From: Bacteroidales bacterium
Lineage (GTDB): Bacteria > Bacteroidota > Bacteroidia > Bacteroidales > Paludibacteraceae
Length of the DNA stretch: 7,050 bases
Direction of reading: 5' to 3'
Assembly (NCBI GenBank): GCA_900766775.1
Contig: CAAFXN010000094.1
Span: 1 to 7,050, forward strand
The position numbers and the translations under genes were made by a program. The notes under the pieces were generated by a model. That model did no database searches, was not told the origin of the DNA, and was given only the letters and a program-made list of their open reading frames with translations. Of this stretch, positions 1-5,718 are shown one piece after another; position 1 is the first letter of the stretch, and the number at the start of each line of letters is the position of its first letter.

Positions 1-20
1 ACACGACGCTCTTCCGATCT
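1..20 (+). other. Residual Illumina TruSeq adapter (artefact)
   Basis: The first 20 bases are identical to the 3' end of the Illumina TruSeq universal (read 1) adapter, ending in GCTCTTCCGATCT. This is a library-construction artefact at a contig end and should be trimmed. It leaves the reading frame of the following partial gene open, so an automatic annotation would add six false residues (TTLFRS) to that protein. Confidence 0.97.
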
Positions 21-80
21 AACATCCGCGTGGGCAACAATGAAGGTTGGATGCCGCTCAACAACCTCGAGCGTATCTGA
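21..80 (+). CDS. C-terminal fragment of an unidentified protein
   Basis: An open frame runs from the adapter junction to a TGA at 78-80 and encodes 19 residues, NIRVGNNEGWMPLNNLERI. The 5' part of the gene lies outside the contig. The pattern V-G-x-x-E-G-W-x-P-x-x-x-L-E-x-I resembles the last strands of bacterial SH3-like domains, such as those at the C-termini of some Bacteroidota TPR/SH3 proteins, but the fragment is too short to assign a family. The gene points rightward, towards the leftward topB cluster. It is followed after 23 nt by an 11-bp tandem array and then by the shared terminator hairpin. That this is a real gene end, rather than a chance open frame, is an inference from its protein-like composition and position. 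Confidence 0.45.
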   Translation, partial: NIRVGNNEGWMPLNNLERI

Positions 81-103
81 TTTCCAACAAAAGTAACTCG
101 AAC

Positions 104-235
104 GACCTGCGGACGACCTGCGGGAGACCCGCGATAGACCCGCGATAGACCCGCGAAAGACCCGCGAAAGACCCGCGAAAGACCCGCGACAGACCCGCGA
201 CAGACCCGCGACAGACCCGCGATAGACCCGCGAAA
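104..235 (+). repeat. Tandem array of twelve 11-bp units
   Basis: Twelve contiguous units of exactly 11 bp run without spacers. The ten right-hand units (126-235) read GACCCGCGANA, where N in order is T,T,A,A,A,C,C,C,T,A. The two left-hand units (104-125) are diverged (GACCTGCGGAC, GACCTGCGGGA). The variable base occurs in runs, as expected if units were copied locally by slippage. The array starts 23 nt after the stop of the partial gene, and its last A-rich unit runs into the A-tract of the terminator at 233-271. It would therefore be transcribed in the 3' UTR of the upstream gene. An 11-bp period is close to one DNA helical turn. No known function is recognised. Confidence 0.95.
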
Positions 236-271
236 AAAAATCGGCAGCATTCGTATGCTACCGATTTTTTT
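233..271 (-). terminator. Rho-independent terminator of the topB operon, possibly bidirectional
   Basis: A hairpin has arms 241-250 and 255-264 with a four-base loop (251-254). It is flanked by eight A on the left (233-240) and seven T on the right (265-271), so it has the form of an intrinsic terminator in both directions. Position 245/260 is a C-A mismatch in rightward RNA but a G-U wobble in leftward RNA. The stem is therefore continuous only for transcripts coming from topB, whose stop codon lies about 20 nt away. This suggests the leftward operon is the main user. It may also stop transcripts of the partial gene at 21-80. Confidence 0.88.
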
Positions 272-290
272 CAGACTACTTATTCTAGGT

Positions 291-2255
291 TTATTCAAAC
301 GGCTCGGCGTAGGTGCAGCCTTCTCGCCATCGGGAGCAGCCGTATCGAGTGCGTCCGCGCACGATGACCCCTTTTCGGCAAACGGGACAGAGCATGCCCG
401 CTTTGTTGGTCTTCACCTCACGGACTACCTCGCCGGTCATCTGTTTCAATTCGTCCAAGAACTGTTGCGCCGTGTATTCGCCGCGCTCTATCTCGCGCAG
501 TTTCTTCTCCCATCGTCCTGTCAGTTCGGCGGATTTGAGAAGGGGCGAGATGATGGTGTGTATGAGTTCGACGCCGATGTCCGTGGCGCGAAGGGACTTG
601 CCTTGCTTCACGATGTAGTTTCGCTGGTAGAGTTTCTCGATGATGGCGGCTCTCGTGGAGGGTCGTCCTATCCCATTCTCCTTCATGGCATCGCGCAGTT
701 CCTCGTCGTCCACGGTCTTTCCGGCAGTCTCCATGGCGCGCAAAAGGGTCGCCTCGGTGTAGTACTTCGGCGGCGTGGTGGTCTTTTCCTGTAACTGCGG
801 CACATGCGCTCCGCTCTCCCCTTTCGTGAAAGCGGGCAGAGACTTGCCCGCTTCTTCCGTATCGGCAGCGTCCGATTCCTCATTGGATTTCTCGCCCGAG
901 AAGACCTCCCGCCAACCGGCTTTCAGCACCTGTCTGCCCGTTACCTTGAAGTCCACTTTCTGCCACTCTTGGTCAGTCGATACGACCTCCGCCAGCACCG
1001 TGGTGTTGCTGACCTCGCAATCGGGGTAGAAAGCAGCGATGAAGCGCAGTGCGACGAGGTCGAACACCTTGCGTTCGTCGTTGGTCAGGTTGTCGGGACG
1101 CTGACCTGTGGGGATGATGGCATGGTGGTCGGTTACTTTCTTGCTGTCGAAAACCTTCTTGGATTTGCGCAACGAGGCTTCTCCTTTGCCCCCGTCTGCC
1201 TTGAGCCCGAGCAGCGGCGCCGCCTGCGGATAATGGTCTTTGATACCCAGCAAAGTGGCGGGCACCTTCGGGTAGATATCATCGGGGAGGTAGGTCGTGT
1301 CCACGCGGGGATAGGTGGTAACGCGTTTCTCGTAAAGCGACTGGATGAGTTTGAGCGTTTGGTCAGCAGAGAAAGAGAACTTCTTGTTGCATTCTACCTG
1401 CAGGCTCGTCAAGTCAAAGAGTTTCGGGGCGGATTCGGTGCCTTTCTTCTTCTCTACGGAAGTGATTGTCAGCGGGTTGTCCTTGATTGCCGCTACCAAT
1501 CGTTCACCTTGCTCCAGCGAAGAGATGGCATACTCGTCTTCCTCCGCGGGCAACTGTGCAGTGAACAGCGTGTCGCGATAGAGGGTCTTCAACTCCCAAT
1601 AGGTCTTCGGTACAAACCGCTCTATCTCCGCTTGGCGCTTCACCACTAACGCGAGTGTTGGTGTCTGGACGCGGCCGATAGAAAGCACCTGTCTGTCCTT
1701 TCCTGTGCCACGCGCATAGCGTATAGTGTACGCGCGCGTTGCGTTCATCCCTAAGAGCCAATCACCGATGGCGCGCATCAGTCCCGCCTCGTATAGACGT
1801 TGGTACTCCGACTGGTCTTTGAGTTGGCGGAAACCCTCTGCGATAGCCTCCTCGGTCAACGAACTGACCCAGAGACGCTTCACCGGCACTTTGCAGCCCG
1901 CTTTTTGATAGACCCAGCGTTGTATCAGTTCACCCTCTTGCCCGGCATCGCCACAGTTGATGACCTCATCGGCTCGGGCGATTAGGGATTTGATGACGTT
2001 GAACTGTTTGTGCACCCCCTCGTCGCCACTCACCTTGATGGTGAATCGTTGGGGAATCATCGGCAAAGCACTCAGGTTCCAGCCCTTCCATTGGTCGGTG
2101 TACTCCTGCGGCTCCAGCAGGGCGCAGAGGTGTCCGAAAGTCCATGTTACGCAGTAACCATTCCCCTCAAAATAACCGTCTCGGCGCTGATTAGCGCCGA
2201 GAACTTTTGCAATATATTGTCCAACGGAAGGTTTCTCCGCAACACAAACAATCAT
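291..2255 (-). CDS. topB: DNA topoisomerase III (type IA)
   Basis: This encodes a 654-residue type IA topoisomerase, close to the 653 residues of E. coli TopB. Such enzymes pass single DNA strands through a transient 5'-phosphotyrosine break and act in decatenation and recombination-intermediate processing. Visible motifs are the N-terminal TOPRIM glutamate and lysine (E7, K8 in AEKPS), the second TOPRIM motif GDAGQEGE (102-109), IGRVQTPTLALV (193-204), and the active-site segment TTYPRVDT with probable catalytic Tyr315. A charged linker lies around 465-495. A C-terminal zinc-ribbon-like segment has C623, C626, C640 and C647. Oddity: the usual DPDREGE reads DAGQEGE, so the second metal-binding Asp (E. 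coli D105) is Gly. From memory, other Bacteroidota TopB proteins share this. The start follows the kinase stop by 36 nt with no promoter seen, so the gene is probably the last of the export operon. There is no Shine-Dalgarno, as is usual in this phylum. TopB relatives also occur on Bacteroides conjugative elements (Exc of CTnDOT), but no other mobile-element gene is present here. Confidence 0.95.
   Translation of the reverse strand: MIVCVAEKPSVGQYIAKVLGANQRRDGYFEGNGYCVTWTFGHLCALLEPQEYTDQWKGWNLSALPMIPQRFTIKVSGDEGVHKQFNVIKSLIARADEVINCGDAGQEGELIQRWVYQKAGCKVPVKRLWVSSLTEEAIAEGFRQLKDQSEYQRLYEAGLMRAIGDWLLGMNATRAYTIRYARGTGKDRQVLSIGRVQTPTLALVVKRQAEIERFVPKTYWELKTLYRDTLFTAQLPAEEDEYAISSLEQGERLVAAIKDNPLTITSVEKKKGTESAPKLFDLTSLQVECNKKFSFSADQTLKLIQSLYEKRVTTYPRVDTTYLPDDIYPKVPATLLGIKDHYPQAAPLLGLKADGGKGEASLRKSKKVFDSKKVTDHHAIIPTGQRPDNLTNDERKVFDLVALRFIAAFYPDCEVSNTTVLAEVVSTDQEWQKVDFKVTGRQVLKAGWREVFSGEKSNEESDAADTEEAGKSLPAFTKGESGAHVPQLQEKTTTPPKYYTEATLLRAMETAGKTVDDEELRDAMKENGIGRPSTRAAIIEKLYQRNYIVKQGKSLRATDIGVELIHTIISPLLKSAELTGRWEKKLREIERGEYTAQQFLDELKQMTGEVVREVKTNKAGMLCPVCRKGVIVRGRTRYGCSRWREGCTYAEPFE
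2179..2202 (-). other. Perfect 10-bp hairpin in the 5' part of topB
   Basis: An uninterrupted inverted repeat has 10-bp arms (2179-2188 and 2193-2202) around a 4-nt loop and is very GC-rich (core CGGCGC/GCGCCG). It covers codons 18-26 of topB, about 54-77 nt into the coding sequence. It is followed in the mRNA by a mixed sequence and not a U-run, so it is not a standard terminator. It could slow ribosomes, stabilise the mRNA end or bind a protein, or be a chance product of coding sequence. Confidence 0.55.
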
Positions 2256-2291
2256 CAGAACAAGACGGTAGTGCTTTTGGTAATGTGCTTA

Positions 2292-4631
2292 TTATTTTCC
2301 GCCTCCATAGCCGTAGCCATAACCGTAACCATAGCCGTAACCATAGCCGTATCCTGCACGGGTATTCTTCACACCATTGAGCAGACATGCTATATTCGTC
2401 ATCTTCTTCTCCTCCACAAGACTGTTGATAAAGTCCACCATGTCTCGAGGCGTATAGTTAGAACGGCTAACGAACAAGGTCATATCGCAAACCCGATTCA
2501 GCAGGAAAGTATCACTCACCATCGCCATCGGCGCCGTATCCACAATGATATACTCATAGCGCTTGCGCAACTCGGCAAACAAGTCATCCAAACGTTCATT
2601 TTGTAGCAACTCATTCGGGTTCGGGGGAATTACACCACAAGGTATCAAATCCAGATTCTTGTGTTCACCGGAGGGGATGATTGTATCATCTATGCTAAAC
2701 GATGAGTCAGACAAGTAAGAAGTCAGGCAACCTTTCTCGTGTAGTCCGAAATACTTGGCAAGCATTGGTTTGCGGATATCCAGACCGACGAGCACCACTT
2801 TCTTCCCCAAGATAGCCAACGAGAGCGCGAGGTTAGTCGCGACATAGGACTTACCTTCTCCGTTGATGCTGGAAGTAACCAATATGATAGGAGATTTTGT
2901 GTCAGCAGGAAGCATGAAGCGCAGGTTGGTACGCAACTGGCGGAACAACTCCGCAGAGACCGTCTTTTCGCCCTCGTGGATAGCGATATTTGCGCCACGG
3001 GAGTTCTCTACGATTTGTCCTGCAAAAGGTGCATTGACCAAGTTCTCATACTCTTTCGGGTCATGCAACTTGTTATCCATCAGTTCTTTTAGATAGAGCA
3101 GTGCCGCGGGGAAGCCCAAGCCCAATACCAAGCATATCAAGGCTAACATCTTCAGGCTCGGCTTCGCCGTCAGAGTATTCACTTTCGGTCTGTCTATCAT
3201 GCGCACGGGCGTGGAGGTGGCAGCCAACATCAGCGCATTCTCCTCACGCTTTTGATACAGATAGAGATACAACTCTTCTTTCAATACTTGCTGACGCTTT
3301 ATCTGCACATACTGGCGCTCCTGCGAGGGCACATTCTTAATACGGGAGTTGAACTCAGAGTCGCGAGCCAACAGTCCATCTCGCGTGATAGTGAGGCTTT
3401 CACGGACGGAACCAATGCTGGCGATAATGTTTTGGCGCATGCTCAGCAACTGGTCGTTCAACTGCTCCACAACGGGGTTCTCGTCGGTAGCCGTACGGAG
3501 GACGCGCATACGCTGCAGCAACATCTTGTTGTATTCGCTGATGAAAGAGGTAAGCGAGTTGTCCTCTATGCCCAAGTTGGCAGGCAAGAGACTGAAGCGC
3601 TTGGTTTCATCCTGCAAGAACTCTTCAATATAGTTTACCAAGTTCAGTTGCGTCTCTATTCCAGCCAACTCACGTTGCTCCATTGTATTTGTTTGAAGCA
3701 CGAGTTTTGCCTCTTCCGACAAATCCGTCAGTTTATTCTGGCTCTTGTAGTCAGCAACAGCGTCTTCCGCTTCGCTCAGTTCGTTTGTGATGATATTCAA
3801 GCGTTCGTTGATGAATGCCGCCGTATTGGTTGCCATGCTGTTCTTGTCTGCCACTGTATTTTGGTTGTACAGTTCTATGATGGTTGCCAGCAACGCCTCA
3901 TCTCTACGCGGCATATCGCTTGTTGTCTTCAAGTCAATGATGTTCGACTCTTTCTTACGAAGCGCTACCGTTACCGATTTCTGGTAACTATCTACTACTC
4001 CTGCCTTTTGTACCGGGCAATAGATAGAATATGCCGACGCATCTTCATTCCATGGCTTATTCAGCGTCAAAGCAATCTTACCGGCGCATGTAGCGATTGG
4101 AGAATCCAAGTCCGCTACTTTGGTAGTGGAACTCTTGAAGCGTCCTACTTTCACTTTCACCTTATACCCGCCCTTGCGCATTTGCTTTATCTGCACTCGG
4201 AAACCTTTCTTGCGACTCAATTCTGTCAATTGCACAGTATCAAGACGGAAGGTAGTAGCAGGGAACTCGCCCACCCAACGCATACCATCCTTGTAGCGGT
4301 GCGACTGCCATAGGTTCAGTGCGTCCAAGGTCTGGTACATCAAGTCGCGCGAAGTCAGCACCTCCACCTCGTCGGCAGCCATTCCGTTCATGGTCAAGCC
4401 GAACATATCCAATGCTCCACCGCCCAATCCACTGAACAGCTGCGAATCACCGCTCTGTCGCAACATGATAGAAGCCTGGGTCTGATACTTGGGAGTAGTG
4501 CGCAAGAAATACAGCACACCCAATCCGCCACACAATGCCACACCTATCACGAACCAGTACCAATGACGCAGGCATACGCCCAAAACTCGACGAATATCTA
4601 TCTCTTGGTTGGTGTTATTTTCCGAAGCCAT
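2292..4631 (-). CDS. wzc: Wzc-like polysaccharide co-polymerase and tyrosine autokinase (BY-kinase)
   Basis: This is a 779-residue inner-membrane protein of the Wzc type, which controls polymer length and drives export of capsule or exopolysaccharide by cycles of tyrosine phosphorylation. The order is: short cytoplasmic N-terminus; first membrane segment about 25-44; Wzz-type periplasmic domain with long helical parts (about 260-470, rich in E, N, Q and L); a proline-spaced segment (P475, P482, P491) before the second membrane segment (about 493-514); then the cytoplasmic kinase. Kinase motifs are the oligomerisation motif ExxRxxR (E561, R564, R567), Walker A TSSINGEGKS (586-595, K594), Walker A' VLVGLDIRKP (D618) and Walker B YIIVDTAP (D698). 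The tail is a tyrosine cluster of eight Gly-Tyr pairs (Tyr 761-775, every second residue), the expected autophosphorylation site, followed by GGK. The length exceeds E. coli Wzc (720) but fits Bacteroidota homologues. The gene is 112 nt downstream of the export lipoprotein gene. No partner Wzb-type phosphatase gene is in the window. The symbol is by family analogy. Confidence 0.93.
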   Translation of the reverse strand: MASENNTNQEIDIRRVLGVCLRHWYWFVIGVALCGGLGVLYFLRTTPKYQTQASIMLRQSGDSQLFSGLGGGALDMFGLTMNGMAADEVEVLTSRDLMYQTLDALNLWQSHRYKDGMRWVGEFPATTFRLDTVQLTELSRKKGFRVQIKQMRKGGYKVKVKVGRFKSSTTKVADLDSPIATCAGKIALTLNKPWNEDASAYSIYCPVQKAGVVDSYQKSVTVALRKKESNIIDLKTTSDMPRRDEALLATIIELYNQNTVADKNSMATNTAAFINERLNIITNELSEAEDAVADYKSQNKLTDLSEEAKLVLQTNTMEQRELAGIETQLNLVNYIEEFLQDETKRFSLLPANLGIEDNSLTSFISEYNKMLLQRMRVLRTATDENPVVEQLNDQLLSMRQNIIASIGSVRESLTITRDGLLARDSEFNSRIKNVPSQERQYVQIKRQQVLKEELYLYLYQKREENALMLAATSTPVRMIDRPKVNTLTAKPSLKMLALICLVLGLGFPAALLYLKELMDNKLHDPKEYENLVNAPFAGQIVENSRGANIAIHEGEKTVSAELFRQLRTNLRFMLPADTKSPIILVTSSINGEGKSYVATNLALSLAILGKKVVLVGLDIRKPMLAKYFGLHEKGCLTSYLSDSSFSIDDTIIPSGEHKNLDLIPCGVIPPNPNELLQNERLDDLFAELRKRYEYIIVDTAPMAMVSDTFLLNRVCDMTLFVSRSNYTPRDMVDFINSLVEEKKMTNIACLLNGVKNTRAGYGYGYGYGYGYGYGYGGGK
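2307..2354 (-). repeat. (Gly-Tyr)8 codon repeat in the kinase tail
   Basis: Eight 6-bp Gly-Tyr units encode residues 760-775 of the Wzc-like kinase. Tyr codons alternate strictly TAC/TAT along the array while Gly codons vary between GGA, GGC and GGT, giving a partly preserved 12-bp higher-order period. Gain or loss of units would keep the frame and change only the number of phosphorylatable tyrosines. Confidence 0.9.
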
Positions 4632-4743
4632 AACTTTGTTTGAAGATTAAAATTGAGGATTTTGAAAATTTAGCAGTTCCGTCAGGCGGCAAGAAGCCCA
4701 TCTCATGCTTAACAAAAGGTCTCACCGCAGTGCTCTAACGAGT

Positions 4744-5541
4744 TTATTTGGCAGCATTCACTACCGTTACTATCACAGTTGCAGCACTCGCCATCGTAGA
4801 TACCATACTCAGCCACAAACTAACGTTCGTACTGTTGATAGCACGCACTTTGTTCGGCGACACGTATATCACATCATTCTGCTGCAAATAATAGAACGGA
4901 GAAGTAAACAACTCGTCCGAATTCAGGTTCAGGCGATGGAACTCCAATTTTCCGTTCGTCTCGCGCGTAATCAATATATTATCGCGTTGTCCGTAAGGCG
5001 ACAAATCACCTGCTGCTCCCAGCGCATCCAAGAGCGTCATACGCCCGTTAGGCATGGTATATTGACCAGGGCGGTTCACCTCACCCATTACCGTTACCTT
5101 CGCGTTAATCAAGCGCACCAACACCATCGGGTCTTTCACCTGCACAGAAAGTTTTCCTTCCAATAGGTCAGCTACTTCCGTAGTCTTCATGCCCAGCACA
5201 TTCACGCTCCCCAGTACAGGGAACTCTATCTTTCCCTCTGCGTCCACTGTATAATACTGTTGACTCGGGGTCGTTGTCAGTTGGTCAGTACCCGGGTTAG
5301 AGAACACGACAGTAGGCAAGTTATATGGCACCACCGCCTCCATGTCTAATGCAGAAACGGTGATAGCCAACGCGTCCCCTGCTTTGATAATAGGGTCTAT
5401 CTGCGATTCAAATACTTTGTTTACGGAATCGGCTGTGGAACTATCCACTCCGCGAAAATACGTCATTTGCTTTTGAGTTACGCAACTCGAAAAAGCGACA
5501 GTAGCTAACAATAAGGAGGCAATACGCCCGACTTTTCTCAT
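4744..5541 (-). CDS. wza: Polysaccharide export lipoprotein (Wza family)
   Basis: This is a 265-residue precursor of an outer-membrane polysaccharide export protein, the probable partner of the downstream Wzc-like kinase. It starts with a lipoprotein signal: charged MRKVGR, a hydrophobic stretch (7-17) and the lipobox FSSC, giving Cys20 as the lipidated residue. A Poly_export-type domain spans about 46-143 (IKAGDALAITV, then YYTVDAEGKIEFPVLG). An SLBB-like domain follows from about 147 (KVTVMGEVNRPGQYTMP to about 200), and YYLQQNDVIYVSPN lies at 217-230. The C-terminus has a hydrophobic helix (about 240-262) ending in AAK, a plausible membrane-spanning segment in place of the longer Wza C-terminus. 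E. coli Wza is 379 residues; the shorter form is common in Bacteroidota. It is the first gene of the leftward operon, about 27 nt downstream of a predicted start of transcription. No Shine-Dalgarno is visible. The 112-nt gap to the kinase gene is AT-rich at its kinase end and shows no clear promoter or terminator. The symbol is by family analogy. Confidence 0.92.
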   Translation of the reverse strand: MRKVGRIASLLLATVAFSSCVTQKQMTYFRGVDSSTADSVNKVFESQIDPIIKAGDALAITVSALDMEAVVPYNLPTVVFSNPGTDQLTTTPSQQYYTVDAEGKIEFPVLGSVNVLGMKTTEVADLLEGKLSVQVKDPMVLVRLINAKVTVMGEVNRPGQYTMPNGRMTLLDALGAAGDLSPYGQRDNILITRETNGKLEFHRLNLNSDELFTSPFYYLQQNDVIYVSPNKVRAINSTNVSLWLSMVSTMASAATVIVTVVNAAK

Positions 5542-5574
5542 AAAGTACTAAGGGTTTGTTTTTGTAAAAGCGTG

Positions 5575-5606
5575 CAAAGGTACGACTTTTTTTTCAATTA
5601 TACAAA
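5575..5606 (-). promoter_or_regulatory. Bacteroidota housekeeping promoter of the export-kinase-topB operon
   Basis: On the leftward strand there is a -33 element TTTG (5606-5603), a 20-nt spacer, and a -7 element TACCTTTG (5582-5575), an exact match to the Bacteroidota TAnnTTTG consensus. Transcription should begin near 5568, giving a leader of about 27 nt before the start codon at 5541. The spacer contains an uninterrupted run of eight A on this strand (5587-5594), which is prone to slippage. Confidence 0.85.
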
Positions 5607-5630
5607 CTTTTACGGAAAATTTTCATTATA

Positions 5631-5662
5631 TTTGCACATTTCCCAAAAATTCACTACCTTTG
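5631..5662 (+). promoter_or_regulatory. Bacteroidota housekeeping promoter of the sigma-54 activator gene
   Basis: TTTG (5631-5634), a 20-nt spacer and TACCTTTG (5655-5662) form a consensus -33/-7 promoter. Transcription should start near 5668-5670, leaving a leader of about 50 nt before the ATG at 5719. Its -7 region with flank (TACCTTTGCAC) is identical to that of the divergent promoter, and the -33 boxes of the two are 24 bp apart. The -33 TTTG lies in TATATTTG, itself a match to a -7 box, but no TTTG sits at the right distance upstream of it. Confidence 0.8.
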
Positions 5663-5718
5663 CACTCGATTTTTCAGAATACGGCAATAATCATACACCT
5701 CACTGTTCATCATTGACC

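Noticed and set aside
104..235. CRISPR array or attachment site
   Set aside because: The 11-bp units abut without spacers and are too short for CRISPR repeats; no integrase or tRNA is nearby.
804..1649. Rightward open frame of 281 codons opposite topB
   Set aside because: It is antisense to the topoisomerase core, with no domain and no promoter seen.
291..2255. topB as evidence of an integrative conjugative element (Exc-like)
   Set aside because: No relaxase, integrase, tra or mob gene is present, and its neighbours are chromosomal envelope genes.
3252..4313. Long rightward open frame of 353 codons opposite the kinase gene
   Set aside because: It is antisense to an unmistakable BY-kinase, has no recognisable domain, and is an artefact of low stop-codon frequency.
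4649..4671. AT-rich imperfect repeat in front of the kinase gene
   Set aside because: It looks loosely like TTCAA-type heptamers but is too degenerate and short to claim as a repeat.
4647..4706. Possible 19-residue leader peptide between the export and kinase genes (leftward)
   Set aside because: It has an ATG and a stop but no ribosome-binding signal, no regulatory codon run and no attenuator hairpin; this is chance level in a 112-nt gap.
5572..5718. Upstream in-frame extension of the activator (49 more residues from an ATG at 5572)
   Set aside because: It would run through both predicted promoters, has low-complexity Phe/Tyr-rich content unlike a domain, and the family homology begins just after 5719.
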